Assembly (NCBI RefSeq): GCF_000148525.1
Contig: NZ_AEDU01000012.1
Location: 1 to 50,391, forward strand
Direction of reading: 5' to 3'
From: Streptococcus mitis SK564
GTDB taxonomy: Bacteria > Bacillota > Bacilli > Lactobacillales > Streptococcaceae
Length of the DNA stretch: 50,391 nt
The translations under genes were made by a program, and so were the position numbers. The notes beneath the pieces were generated by a model that worked only from the letters and a program-made list of their open reading frames with translations, did no database searches and was not told where the DNA came from. How positions within the stretch are numbered: position 1 is the stretch's first letter; every line of letters begins with the position of its first letter. This document shows positions 42,588 to 50,391 of the stretch, piece by piece.

Positions 42588-43257
42588 GCTTCAGTCCGTA
42601 CCCTATCCCTTTCTTGGTCTCGATAAATCCTACCAAACCCTGCTCTTCCAATTTTTTACGCAAACGAGCTACATTAACAGATAGGGTATTGTCATCAATG
42701 AAAAAGTCACTATTCCAAAGTTCCCGCATGAGGTCGTCACGCGCTACAATATTGCCCGCATGCTCAAACAAAACTCGTAAAATCTGGAATTCGTTCTTGG
42801 TCAAATTCAAGACTTGGCCTTGATAATGTAAATCCATGGATTTGGTATTGAGGATCACACCGGCGTATTCCAGTAAACTCTCGTCACGCCCAAACTCATA
42901 GGAACGGCGTAGCAAGCCCTGAATCTTGGCTAAAAGAACCTGCTGGTCAAAAGGCTTGGTCACAAAGTCATCCGCGCCCATGTTAATCGCCATGACGATA
43001 TCCATAGCCTGGTCTCTCGAAGACAGAAACATGATGGGTACCTTGGAAATCTTGCGAATCTCCTGACACCAGTGATAGCCATTAAACAAAGGCAGTCCAA
43101 TATCCATGAGGACCAGATGAGGTTCCGACTGAACAAATAGACTCAAAACTTCCATAAAGTCTTCTACCAGGACCACTTCAAATCCCCATTCAGAGAGCAT
43201 TTTCCCGACCTGTTGACGAATGACCTGATCATCTTCTACTAATAAAATCTTGTGCAT
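42580..43257 (-). CDS. rr01: OmpR-family response regulator, RR01 (BceR type)
   Basis: This 225-residue regulator has a receiver domain (1-118; acidic pocket E8/D9/D10, phospho-acceptor D52 in LVLMDIGLP, switch Lys in VTKPFD) and an OmpR winged-helix domain (about 128-225). The kinase gene overlaps its 3' end, so one operon is certain. A TATACT -10 lies about 40 nt upstream, and a TGACA-N6-TGTCA inverted repeat farther up could be its own binding site. Confidence 0.92.
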   Translation of the reverse strand: MHKILLVEDDQVIRQQVGKMLSEWGFEVVLVEDFMEVLSLFVQSEPHLVLMDIGLPLFNGYHWCQEIRKISKVPIMFLSSRDQAMDIVMAINMGADDFVTKPFDQQVLLAKIQGLLRRSYEFGRDESLLEYAGVILNTKSMDLHYQGQVLNLTKNEFQILRVLFEHAGNIVARDDLMRELWNSDFFIDDNTLSVNVARLRKKLEEQGLVGFIETKKGIGYGLKHA

Positions 43258-43671
43258 CTGATTCTCCTTTGCTAATTTTAGGAGTCTTAAATCCTTTAGT
43301 ATAAATAGAGGGCTTAGTATCTAATACTTTTTTGACATTTCCTTGTCACAACAGCTCAAAAACAGATAGTGAATAACCCCATTGATATCATACCTTATTT
43401 TCAGACATAGTGCCAGCACTACCCATTTATTTTTAATTTTTTCAACCCTCATTTCAGTTCTTTTATCCATCCCCTTAACCAAAATTTATATCTATTCTTC
43501 CAAACCTTGAGTGTAGTTAAAACGACACTCTATACTCTTCTAACATTGAAAAGCTCCTTATCAAGTGGTATCCGTAAAAAGTTCTAGCTTTCAGATTGAC
43601 AATCTGAAAAAGATTTGTTAAGATATGAATGAACAATATTTAATATTCATTCAGAAAAGAGGTGAATCAAA
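43258..43671. other. Divergent spacer between rr01 and the TetR gene
   Basis: 414 nt without a gene. On the minus strand the rr01 -10 (TATACT, 43304-43299), a repeated TTAGTAT motif and the inverted repeat TGACA-N6-TGTCA (43333-43348) precede rr01. On the plus strand the TetR promoter begins at 43596. The middle (about 43360-43560) shows no clear signal. Confidence 0.55.
43591..43653 (+). promoter_or_regulatory. tetR-gene promoter and TetR operator 1
   Basis: TTGACA (43596-43601), 17-nt spacer and TAAGAT (43619-43624). The -35 sits in a palindrome TCAGATT-GAC-AATCTGA (43591-43607). The operator TGAATGA...TCATTCA spans 43626-43653 and covers the start of transcription. A matching site lies before the next gene. 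Confidence 0.8.
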
Positions 43672-44235
43672 TTGGACAAAAAACAGGCTTTGAAATCCGC
43701 AGCTTATGAAGTTTTTTCAAAAAAAGGATACAAGGCGACAGGAATTTCAGAAATTGCTAGACAAGCTCATATGGCAGTCGGATCTTTTTATAACTATTAC
43801 GAAAGTAAAGAGGCTATTTTTTTAGATATCTATATTGATGAAAACAACCGTGTTCGCCAAACTATGATCGAAGAACTGGATTGGGAAATTGATATGATTG
43901 ATCTTATTAGTCAACTCTTTGCTCAATCCAGAGCACTCGTTTCTTCCAATAAAATCCTTGCAGAATGGTACAATCCTGCCATAGCAGATGAGTTGCATAG
44001 CTACTATTCCTCAGAAGAAGGGAAAGTCACGAATCCATTTCATCAATTTCTCGTGAAAACCTTTACTCATCGTTTGCAGGCTGAAGGCCATTCTCCAGAA
44101 AAAATTCAAGATATTTTACAAGTTTACAACCTATTTTACTACATGGATATGCATATCACAGAAAATGATTTTCCAGATATTAGCAAAACTGTAGAAATAC
44201 TAGCAACCAACTTCATTAAAGGAATACTGAAATAA
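43672..44235 (+). CDS. TetR/AcrR-family repressor
   Basis: This 187-residue regulator has an N-terminal helix-turn-helix (about 5-50; GYKATGISEIARQAHMAVGSFYNYYESKEAIF) and an all-helical ligand domain. The start codon is TTG, with the ribosome-binding site GAGGTG seven bases upstream; no ATG fits. Nearly identical 27-28-bp inverted repeats (TGAATGA...TCATTCA) lie before this gene and before the gene at 44324. It very likely represses both itself and that reductase-like gene. The ligand is unknown. Confidence 0.9.
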   Translation: MDKKQALKSAAYEVFSKKGYKATGISEIARQAHMAVGSFYNYYESKEAIFLDIYIDENNRVRQTMIEELDWEIDMIDLISQLFAQSRALVSSNKILAEWYNPAIADELHSYYSSEEGKVTNPFHQFLVKTFTHRLQAEGHSPEKIQDILQVYNLFYYMDMHITENDFPDISKTVEILATNFIKGILK

Positions 44236-44266
44236 AGAAATCTTTTCTTTATTTTTTGGAAATTAT

Positions 44267-44293
44267 TGAATGAAAAAAAATATTATTCATTCA
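44267..44293 (+). promoter_or_regulatory. TetR operator 2, before the reductase-like gene
   Basis: TGAATGA (44267-44273) and TCATTCA (44287-44293) with an AT-only centre, the same arms and nearly the same spacing as operator 1. The gene starts 31 nt later. Confidence 0.8.
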
Positions 44294-44323
44294 TAGAAAA
44301 TTACTACACTATAGGAGTTAAAA

Positions 44324-45100
44324 ATGAAACGAGGGAAAAAAATGTTCATAATTATTCTAACTACACTTGGAGTGCTCGGCTTTATATCTTGGGGAATCAT
44401 TACCTATCTTGGACGAAGTCAAACTTTATCGATAAAATCCATTGAAAATCCCAGCGGAGATTTGTATTTAGTTCACATCACAAAACCAAAAAATCAAATA
44501 GGGAAAGCTGGCTCCTATGCTCAGTTTAAGCTTCCTGACAGCTCGTTTGGTCCAGACAAAAGTCCAGTAAAGGAGGATCAGGCTAGCCGATGGCTAACCC
44601 TTGCTTCCACTCCTGATGAGGATGAAATTCTTATTGTAACCCATAATAGTGGTAGCGTATTTAAGGAAACCTTAACACATTTACCAGCTGGTAGTAAAAT
44701 TGAGATGAGTTGGCTGGAGTCATCTTTATCTGTTAAAGACAATGACCAAGCACTGGTTTGTTTTGCCTCTGATGTCGGTATTTCTACTCTACGTCCAGTT
44801 GTGAAAGAGTGGACTGGTAAGCGCTCCATCATTCTTAATCATTTAGACAAAGGAGTAAACATTTTTGATAATGAGTTAAGAGAGCTTAGTAAGAATAATC
44901 CGAATCTAACTTATAAAACTAGCGAAACCTTTTCTCAAAGCCAAGCATTTTTAAAAAATGCGGTTGTGAAATACGGTAACCAAGCTATTTATCTCTTAAC
45001 CGGCCAACCTGATGATATAAATGAGATGAAGAATTTCTTAAAAGAGAATGGGATTGACGCCAAACAGATACAAACAAGTATGTTTAGAGGTTTGAAATAA
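44324..45100 (+). CDS. Membrane-anchored ferredoxin-NADP+ reductase-like oxidoreductase
   Basis: This 258-residue protein has one N-terminal TM anchor (about 7-29), then an FR-type FAD domain with the flavin motif RWLTLAS (about 88-94) and an NAD(P) domain with ASDVGISTLRPVV and the C-terminal LTGQPDDINEMKNFLKENG...FRG typical of the FNR family. Only the reductase module is present, with no ferredoxin or haem domain, so an external partner must pass or accept electrons. It is controlled by the adjacent TetR operator. The ribosome-binding site is AGGAG. The RxYS-type motif has Trp in place of Tyr. The topology could place the module on either side of the membrane. Confidence 0.78.
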   Translation: MKRGKKMFIIILTTLGVLGFISWGIITYLGRSQTLSIKSIENPSGDLYLVHITKPKNQIGKAGSYAQFKLPDSSFGPDKSPVKEDQASRWLTLASTPDEDEILIVTHNSGSVFKETLTHLPAGSKIEMSWLESSLSVKDNDQALVCFASDVGISTLRPVVKEWTGKRSIILNHLDKGVNIFDNELRELSKNNPNLTYKTSETFSQSQAFLKNAVVKYGNQAIYLLTGQPDDINEMKNFLKENGIDAKQIQTSMFRGLK

Positions 45101-45223
45101 AAGCAAACTGTCTTCTATGTATCTAAATCATACCATTATAGGTCGGTATGTAGAGAGATCGTACAAACCAACTAGTAAATTCTATGTGTTTGTGATAAGA
45201 TAAATAAAAAGAAAGGAGCTCTT

Positions 45224-46297
45224 ATGACCAATATTTTTGATTATCTGAAAGATGTCGCACACGATTCTTATTACGACCTTCCTTTGAATGAATTAGATGT
45301 TTTAGCCTTAACAGAAATCACCTATCTCTCATTTGATAATCTGGTCTCCACAGCTCCTCAGCGACTTTTAGACCTAGCACCTCAGGTTCCAAGAGAACCC
45401 ACCATGCTTACTAGTAAAAATCGCCTCCAGCTATTAGATGAACTAGCTCAACACAAACGCTTCAAAAATTGCAAACTCTCCCATTTTGTCAATGACATTG
45501 ATCCTGAATTGCAAAAACAGTTTGCGGCTATGACCTACCGCCTCACTCTCGATACCTATCTGATTGTCTTTCGTGGGACAGATGACAGTATCATTGGCTG
45601 GAAGGAAGATTTCCACCTAACCTATATGAAGGAAATTCCTGCTCAAAAGCACGCTCTCCGCTATTTAAAGAACTTTTTTGCCCACCATCCTAATCAAAAG
45701 GTCATTCTGGCTGGGCATTCCAAGGGAGGAAATTTAGCCATCTATGCTGCTAGCCAAATTGAGCAAAGCTTGCAAAATCAAATCACAGCAGTTTATACCT
45801 TTGATGCGCCTGGTCTCCACAAAGAACTAACACAAACTGCAGGTTATCAAAGGATAATGGATAGAACCAAGGTCTTCATCCCACAAGGTTCCATTATCGG
45901 TATGATGCTGGAAATCCCTAACCAGCAAATCATCGTGCACAGTACTGCCTTGGGTGGTATCGCCCAGCACGATACCTTTAGTTGGCAGATTGAGGACAAG
46001 CACTTCGTCCAACTGGATAAGACCAACAGTGATAGCCAACAAGTTGACACAACCTTCAAGGAATGGGTGGCAACAGTCCCTGACGAGGAACTCCAACTTT
46101 ACTTCGACCTCTTCTTTGGCACCATTCTTGATTCTGGTATTACTTCTATCAATGACTTGTCTTCCTTAAAGGCGCTTGAACACATTCATCATCTCTTTGT
46201 CCAAGCTCAATCCCTCACTCCAGAAGAAAGGGAAACTATGGGACGCCTTACCCAATTATTGATTGATACCCGTTACCAAGCCTGGAAGAATAGATAA
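45224..46297 (+). CDS. DUF2974/Mbeg1-like alpha/beta hydrolase
   Basis: This 357-residue protein has a lipase-type nucleophile elbow, GHSKGGNLA, with S166, preceded by the oxyanion strand LIVFRGTDDS. A C-terminal helical part with HD/HH motifs may supply the His. There is no signal peptide, so it is cytosolic. Streptococcal members are annotated as DUF2974 or Mbeg1-like; the substrate is unknown. The ribosome-binding site is AAAGGAG. It is convergent with the Rrf2 gene and shares with it a terminator interrupted by a BOX element. Confidence 0.85.
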   Translation: MTNIFDYLKDVAHDSYYDLPLNELDVLALTEITYLSFDNLVSTAPQRLLDLAPQVPREPTMLTSKNRLQLLDELAQHKRFKNCKLSHFVNDIDPELQKQFAAMTYRLTLDTYLIVFRGTDDSIIGWKEDFHLTYMKEIPAQKHALRYLKNFFAHHPNQKVILAGHSKGGNLAIYAASQIEQSLQNQITAVYTFDAPGLHKELTQTAGYQRIMDRTKVFIPQGSIIGMMLEIPNQQIIVHSTALGGIAQHDTFSWQIEDKHFVQLDKTNSDSQQVDTTFKEWVATVPDEELQLYFDLFFGTILDSGITSINDLSSLKALEHIHHLFVQAQSLTPEERETMGRLTQLLIDTRYQAWKNR

Positions 46298-46444
46298 AAA
46301 GCTTATGAAAAGGTAATACTCTTCGAAAATCTCTTCAAACCACGTCAGCGTCGCCTTACCGTACTCAAGTACAGCTTGCGGCTAGCTTCCTAGTTTGCTT
46401 TTTGATTTTCATTGAGTATAAAAACCTTCTCATAAGCTTTTTTG
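46296..46444. terminator. Bidirectional terminator split by a BOX element
   Basis: The arms AAAAAGCTTATGAAAAGGT (46296-46314) and ACCTTCTCATAAGCTTTTTT (46424-46443) are nearly fully complementary but lie 109 nt apart, with a complete BOX between them. Without the BOX the hairpin would be a compact terminator for two converging genes. Confidence 0.82.
46316..46419 (+). repeat. BOX element, A-C type, in the terminator loop
   Basis: Starts ATACTCTTCGAAAATCTC, contains the boxA core CGTCAGCGTCGCCTTACC and the boxC core CTTGCGGCTAGCTTCC, and ends TTTTCATTGAGTAT. About 104 bp, no boxB. It is in the opposite orientation to the BOX elements at 13012 and 35516. Confidence 0.9.
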
Positions 46445-46458
46445 TTTTAAAGAAGAAT

Positions 46459-46896
46459 TCAATCCTTCATCTGACTCTCTGCATCGGCCACGACTTGCTC
46501 TAGACTGGTCTGACCAAGTTCAGTCTCCATGGCCAGCTGAATTCTCTCCAATTTTTGATCCAAAACCTCATGAATATGAGCTCCAACTGGACAATTTGGA
46601 TTTGGATTGTCATGGAAACTGAAGAGCTGACCAGTCTTACCAAGACACTCAACCGCCTGATAAACATCTAAAAGACTAATATCCTTGAGATCCTTAACAA
46701 TCTCTGTCCCACCTGTTCCTCGTGCAACTGAAATCAGCTCTGCCTTCTTCAACTGGGACAAGGTTTTTCTGATAATGACAGGATTAACCCCGACACTAGC
46801 AGCCAGAAAATCACTGGTCACCTTGCTTTCCTTCCCCTCGAGGGCAATAATTATCAGCATATGAGTCGCAATGGTAAATCTACTTGGAATTTGCAT
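46459..46896 (-). CDS. Rrf2-family transcriptional regulator
   Basis: This 145-residue protein has a winged helix-turn-helix (about 8-70; TSDFLAASVGVNPVIIRKTLSQLKKAELI) and a dimerisation helix typical of Rrf2. The three clustered Cys that bind Fe-S in IscR/NsrR are absent (single Cys residues in ECLGK and NCPVG only), so it resembles the cluster-free YwnA group. A target gene is not evident; the start is preceded by AGAGGA. It lies between the split terminator and the metallophosphoesterase gene. Confidence 0.88.
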   Translation of the reverse strand: MQIPSRFTIATHMLIIIALEGKESKVTSDFLAASVGVNPVIIRKTLSQLKKAELISVARGTGGTEIVKDLKDISLLDVYQAVECLGKTGQLFSFHDNPNPNCPVGAHIHEVLDQKLERIQLAMETELGQTSLEQVVADAESQMKD

Positions 46897-46971
46897 CCTC
46901 TTCTCCTTTTTACGAGGCTACCCTGCCTCTACTCTTCTTTTTCTTTTATTATACCCTTTTTAGTTGTAATG

Positions 46972-47820
46972 TCAATCGTTACCACTTTTCAACCAAGCAT
47001 CTAATTCCCTATCATATCCCTCTTTCTGGGCCAATTCTCTAAGAAATTCCTGATGATGAGTGTGGTGGATACCATTGACCAGACTTTCATAGTAAACCTC
47101 AAAATAGGGGAGCTTGAGGTCTCTAGCTAGCTGCAATTCAGCTGCCACATCGTAGTCTACCCGTCGGAAGTCCATATCTACCAAGCCCTTGTCATCAAAC
47201 TCTAAAATCATATACTGGGCCCGCAAGTCCTTCCGCAACTGGGCATCTAGAAAGAAAGGTTGCCCAATCGAACCTGGATTGACAATCAATTGTCCACCAG
47301 TCCCGTAACGAAGTAACTGCTGGTGAATATGACCATAAACAGCAATATCACAGGACGGATTGGTCACCAAGCGGTCAAAATCCTCTTGCGACCCAGTATG
47401 AATCAACTCACGCCCCCAGTTCTTATCAGGAAGATGGTGGCTAATTCCCACCGTCAAATCCCCAAACTGACGATGAATCTGGAGAGGTTGATTGTGGAGC
47501 AGTTCAATTTCTTCTAGGGAAATTTCCTCTAAAACATACTGGCACTGGCGCAAGAGATAGCGTTGACTAGGACGAGTACTATCTAGTTCCTTGCGGACAC
47601 CATGCCACAAACTATCTTCCCAGTTTCCCAAAACTCTAGCTGTAATCGGTAGTTGAGCCAACAAGTCCAAAATCCTTCTACGCCCTGTCCCTGGCATGAG
47701 AATATCTCCCAAAAGCCAGTATTCATCCACTCCTAGCTGCCGAGCATCTGCCAAAACAGCCTCCAAGGCGGTGGTATTTCCATGAATATCTGAAAGAAGA
47801 GCTATTTTCGTCATATCCAT
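46972..47820 (-). CDS. Calcineurin-like metallophosphoesterase (YfcE/MJ0936-like)
   Basis: This 282-residue enzyme contains the dinuclear metal-binding motifs SDIHGN (about residues 10-15), LLGDILMPGTG, GNWED in place of GNHD, YGHIHQQLL and VNPGSIGQP. These match prokaryotic phosphodiesterases that cleave cyclic nucleotides or small phosphodiesters, with a C-terminal extension (about 220-282). Either M1 or M3 is the start. It is monocistronic and divergent from psaR. Substrate unknown. Confidence 0.88.
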   Translation of the reverse strand: MDMTKIALLSDIHGNTTALEAVLADARQLGVDEYWLLGDILMPGTGRRRILDLLAQLPITARVLGNWEDSLWHGVRKELDSTRPSQRYLLRQCQYVLEEISLEEIELLHNQPLQIHRQFGDLTVGISHHLPDKNWGRELIHTGSQEDFDRLVTNPSCDIAVYGHIHQQLLRYGTGGQLIVNPGSIGQPFFLDAQLRKDLRAQYMILEFDDKGLVDMDFRRVDYDVAAELQLARDLKLPYFEVYYESLVNGIHHTHHQEFLRELAQKEGYDRELDAWLKSGND

Positions 47821-47925
47821 CTCCTCGTTTTTTCTCTTGCAATAAGTATAACATAAAAAGTCACAGCTAGAGAAATCTAGCTTTTTTTGATATACTAGAT
47901 AAAGATATTAGACAAGAGGAAGCGA

Positions 47926-48576
47926 ATGACCCCGAATAAAGAAGATTATCTAAAATGTATTTATGAAATTGGCATAGACCTGCATAAAATCACCAACAAG
48001 GAAATTGCGGCTCGTATGCAAGTCTCTCCCCCTGCCGTAACTGAAATGATTAAACGGATGAAGAGTGAAAATCTCATCCTCAAGGACAAGGAATGTGGCT
48101 ATCTACTGACTGACCTCGGCCTCAAACTGGTCTCTGAACTCTATCGTAAGCATCGCTTGATTGAAGTTTTTCTAGTCCATCATTTAGATTATACAAGTGA
48201 TCAAATTCACGAGGAAGCTGAAGTCTTGGAACATACTGTCTCTGAGCTATTCGTGGAAAGACTGGATAAACTGCTAGGTTTCCCCAAGACCTGCCCTCAC
48301 GGAGGAACTATTCCTGCCAAGGGAGAACTCCTAGTTGAAATCAATAACCTGCCACTAGCTGACATCAAGGAAGCTGGCGCCTACCGCCTGACTCGGGTTC
48401 ACGATAGTTTTGACATTCTCCATTATCTGGACAAGCACTCACTTCACATCGGTGATCCGCTCCAAGTCAAGCAGTTTGATGGCTTCAGCAACACCTTCAC
48501 TATCCTTAGTAAAGACGAGGAATTACAAGTGAATATGGACATTGCAAAACAACTCTATGTCGAGAAAATCGACTAA
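47926..48576 (+). CDS. psaR: PsaR, manganese-dependent DtxR-family repressor
   Basis: This 216-residue repressor has an N-terminal winged helix (about 1-65; ITNKEIAARMQVSPPAVTEMIKRM), a metal-binding/dimerisation domain with HRLIEVFLVHHL and HEEAEVLEHTVSE, and a C-terminal FeoA/SH3-like domain (about 145-216). In pneumococcus PsaR with Mn2+ represses psaBCA and surface-protein genes and is antagonised by Zn2+. The start has AGAGGAAG, and TATACT lies upstream. It is followed by its own terminator. Confidence 0.93.
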   Translation: MTPNKEDYLKCIYEIGIDLHKITNKEIAARMQVSPPAVTEMIKRMKSENLILKDKECGYLLTDLGLKLVSELYRKHRLIEVFLVHHLDYTSDQIHEEAEVLEHTVSELFVERLDKLLGFPKTCPHGGTIPAKGELLVEINNLPLADIKEAGAYRLTRVHDSFDILHYLDKHSLHIGDPLQVKQFDGFSNTFTILSKDEELQVNMDIAKQLYVEKID

Positions 48577-48594
48577 CTTCTCAAGTACCACTAC

Positions 48595-48628
48595 CAACCC
48601 TGAAAGTTTGATTTTCAGGGTTTTATTT
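48595..48628 (+). terminator. Terminator of psaR
   Basis: AACCCTGAAA/TTTCAGGGTT stem followed by TTTATTT, 20 nt after the stop. Confidence 0.88.
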
Positions 48629-48635
48629 CTATCAT

Positions 48636-48664
48636 TTGATTTTGCTTTCATTTAGTTGTAGAAT
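48636..48664 (+). promoter_or_regulatory. pnuC promoter
   Basis: TTGATT (48636-48641), 17-nt spacer, TAGAAT (48659-48664). A TTGT-AAAAA-ACAA inverted repeat lies just after it and could be a regulator site for an NAD-responsive repressor; this last point is only a guess. Confidence 0.72.
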
Positions 48665-48696
48665 GTTTGTAAAAAACAAGAAAGATAGTTTAACCT

Positions 48697-49407
48697 ATGA
48701 AAAAATCACTAAAAATTTTTGCGACATCCAAATGGTTTGACCTCTTCGGAGTTGCTTTGGTCGTTGGGATTGCGATTGCATCTGGTTACCTCAACTCTCG
48801 TCTCGACAAATTCGTAGACTGGGGACCATGGACTGCTCTTGTTCCTTTTGGATTGATTTCCGTAACCAACGTTGGGATTTCCATGCTGTCCACTCGTTTC
48901 ACGGGAAAATTAAGCAAATGGGGAAATTACTTCGGTATTATTAATACCATTTTGTCTGGCACCATTGATTATATCCTTGGAAATAAGGCGGCTATTATCA
49001 CCTATCCCGTCACCTTCCTCATTTATACCTTTGCTATTAAGAAATGGGAAGCTTCGCAAGAAGGCAGACCCAACCAAATGAGCCAAAAACAGCTAAAATT
49101 GGCGGCCATCATCATTTCCATCATCGCCTTCCTCTTTGCCTTTGCGACCAACTATATCGGCTATGGAGGAAAGATGAATCTCCTTGCCTACGTGACAACT
49201 ATTGCCTTTGCACTATCCCTCATTGCCAATGCTTTGAACGCATTGAAACTAACAACTCAGTGGGGTTTTTGGTTGATTTACAATTTCGTTCAGCTGACAA
49301 AGGCTGGCATTCAAGGAAACTTTGCCAATATCGGAAAATACATCTTTTATATCCTCAATGCAATCGGAGCTTTATTTGTCTGGAATGATGAAGAGGTGGA
49401 ACAATAA
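48697..49407 (+). CDS. pnuC: PnuC-type nicotinamide riboside/mononucleotide transporter
   Basis: This 236-residue protein has about seven TM helices and the PnuC family pattern, including WGPWTALVPFGLISVTNVG near the N-terminus and GFWLIYNFVQLTKAGIQGNFANIGKYIFY near the C-terminus (the WxxYN/Q region that binds the riboside). It takes up nicotinamide riboside for NAD synthesis; pncA elsewhere in the window serves the nicotinamide branch. The ribosome-binding site is weak (AAGAAAGATAG). It is monocistronic. Confidence 0.9.
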   Translation: MKKSLKIFATSKWFDLFGVALVVGIAIASGYLNSRLDKFVDWGPWTALVPFGLISVTNVGISMLSTRFTGKLSKWGNYFGIINTILSGTIDYILGNKAAIITYPVTFLIYTFAIKKWEASQEGRPNQMSQKQLKLAAIIISIIAFLFAFATNYIGYGGKMNLLAYVTTIAFALSLIANALNALKLTTQWGFWLIYNFVQLTKAGIQGNFANIGKYIFYILNAIGALFVWNDEEVEQ

Positions 49408-49526
49408 GAGGAAAATCAAATAAAGAAATCTAATAGAATCTCCTTACTAAAATTTTTTATCATTTTACTTGTAACTCCCATTCTTTTGGAGTAGAATGAA
49501 GCTAGATAAAAGAGGGAGGTCTTGTC

Positions 49527-49938
49527 ATGAAAAACTCTATAGAATCCATTTTACAGCAATTGCAGTTATCGATTTGCTACTATTCGCATTTTTCAGCAAA
49601 AGACCCGATACATCTTGGGGTGGCTCTTGCTATCTGGTTTTATTTTCCTCCTTACTCAAGGACTCCTGTTATTTCGCTTGGTTGTCCGACTCAAACATCA
49701 ATTCGCTGAGATTTATCCTCAAATCAATAAAAAGATTCGCTTCTACTATTTAGGGGTTTTATCCATTGATTTTCTATTTTTTGTGCTCTTAGCCTTCGTT
49801 AGTTCTCAGCGATTTTCCGCTCTTATGCCATTCATCACTGCTTGTCATTCTACTTTATATTATAGGACGGCGGACTACCTAAGAGAAAACTATCCAGACT
49901 TTTACAACAAACACATCTCTTTATGGGAGTGCCTCTAA
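49527..49938 (+). pseudogene. Frameshifted small membrane-protein gene
   Basis: ATG 49527 after GGGAGG starts MKNSIESI. The sequence similar to the downstream paralogue continues in a second frame (HFTAIAVIDLLLFAFFSKRPDTSW, about 49551-49615) and then in a third (GWLLLSGFIFLLTQGLLLFRLV to HISLWECL, to 49938). Two frameshifts are therefore needed to restore one product of about 137 residues, the length of its neighbour. Either the gene is dead or the sequence has errors. The last frame could give a 107-residue protein only from a TTG without a ribosome-binding site. Confidence 0.7.
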
Positions 49939-49956
49939 GGAAAAGGAGGTTTTATC

Positions 49957-50370
49957 ATGAAAAACATCATCTATATCAAAACCACTCAAGTCCTTGTCAT
50001 TGATGGAATCATGCTGGCATTTTTGACATTTAAAGAAGGGCTTACTTGGGATTGGATTTTGATTTATAGCGGTTGGCTCATTTTCTTTCATCCTGTGCTA
50101 TTGACCTATCTGTCCAATCAGCTTTGTGACCACTTTAGCCACCTCTATTCCCAGATTAGACCGAGATTCTGGCGTTTTGCCTTACAAATTCTCCTATGGG
50201 ATAGCCTGATGATTCTCTCCTTGATATGTTTAAGTAGTATGCCACTTCTCCTTCAGGGAACTCTCCTAATTCTAGGCCATCTCATCCCTTCCTACCGCAT
50301 AAGCCAAAACTTAAAAAGAGATTTTCCTAAGGCCTATCAGAAACAGATTTCATTTTGGAGTATTTTATAA
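49957..50370 (+). CDS. Small membrane protein, intact paralogue of the preceding pseudogene
   Basis: This 137-residue protein has four predicted TM helices (about 10-30, 33-52, 78-98 and 100-118) and a basic end (LKRDFPKAYQKQISFWSIL). It starts 18 nt after the pseudogene with a strong ribosome-binding site (AAAGGAGG). The ends of both proteins share the pattern NYPDFYNKHISLWECL versus DFPKAYQKQISFWSIL, which shows an old tandem duplication. I do not recognise the family, and no function is proposed. Confidence 0.72.
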   Translation: MKNIIYIKTTQVLVIDGIMLAFLTFKEGLTWDWILIYSGWLIFFHPVLLTYLSNQLCDHFSHLYSQIRPRFWRFALQILLWDSLMILSLICLSSMPLLLQGTLLILGHLIPSYRISQNLKRDFPKAYQKQISFWSIL

Positions 50371-50391
50371 TAGATAAGAAAACACACGCGC

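Noticed and set aside
41613..43257. VncR/VncS as the identity of the two-component system, because vex genes are present
   Set aside because: The kinase has two helices and almost no extracellular loop (BceS type), and its place beside thrS matches TCS01 rather than VncRS.

Overview
The window is about 50 kb of a low-GC Firmicute chromosome and reads as a Streptococcus of the mitis group (S. pneumoniae, S. mitis or a close relative). The evidence is the familiar order pncA-codY, har, murT-gatD, pepQ, pdxK-truA, cmk, galE, nif3-trmK, an E1-E2 ATPase, plsC, cadD, rpsO, thrS, a BceRS-type two-component system, psaR and pnuC, together with three BOX intergenic elements that contain the known boxA core. 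No prophage, CRISPR array or intact insertion sequence is visible. Intergenic spacers are short, with clear sigma-A promoters and hairpin terminators.

Layout. 1-4.4 kb, minus strand: the N-terminal part of a LysM surface protein that runs off the left edge, then the vex1-vex2-vex3 ABC transporter without the pep27-vncRS genes that accompany it in pneumococcus. 4.6 kb: tRNA-Leu, then pncA and codY with a CodY-like box at its own promoter, then a DEAD-box helicase. 8.2-13 kb, plus strand: the flavin reductase har, murT-gatD (lipid II amidation) and pepQ, ending in an A-B-B-C BOX element. 13.3-26.3 kb, mostly minus: pyridoxine transport and kinase genes with truA, an MFS transporter, small membrane and zinc-ribbon proteins, cmk, a LysM membrane protein, a tiny ferredoxin, glycosyltransferase-galE, an FAD oxidase, nif3-trmK and a P-type ATPase. 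26.4-33 kb: plsC, an apparently accessory iron(III)-siderophore-type ABC operon with an esterase, cadD with a cysteine-containing leader ORF and a strong operator-like palindrome, a repeat-rich spacer, and rpsO. 33.2-35.5 kb: T-box-controlled thrS.

35.5-41.6 kb looks accessory. Two 93%-identical DUF389 membrane proteins flank a two-TM K+ channel and a broken TMEM175 channel. Beyond them lie an ABC exporter and, upstream of it, a wrecked XRE regulator and the in-frame SPASM tail of a radical-SAM peptide maturase. I read this as the relic of a ribosomally made peptide (RiPP) locus. It sits directly beside a BceRS-type system of the class that senses antimicrobial peptides. 43.6-50.4 kb: a TetR repressor whose operator is repeated before a membrane-anchored ferredoxin-reductase-like protein, a DUF2974 hydrolase, a BOX inserted in the loop of a terminator hairpin, an Rrf2 regulator, a metallophosphoesterase, psaR, pnuC, and a small membrane-protein gene beside a frameshifted paralogue.

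Four genes (murT, truA, the ferredoxin and the P-type ATPase) have a promoter -10 element only 6-7 nt before the start codon and no Shine-Dalgarno sequence. They are candidates for leaderless translation. All functions come from reading the sequence and from knowledge of the families; no database search was run.
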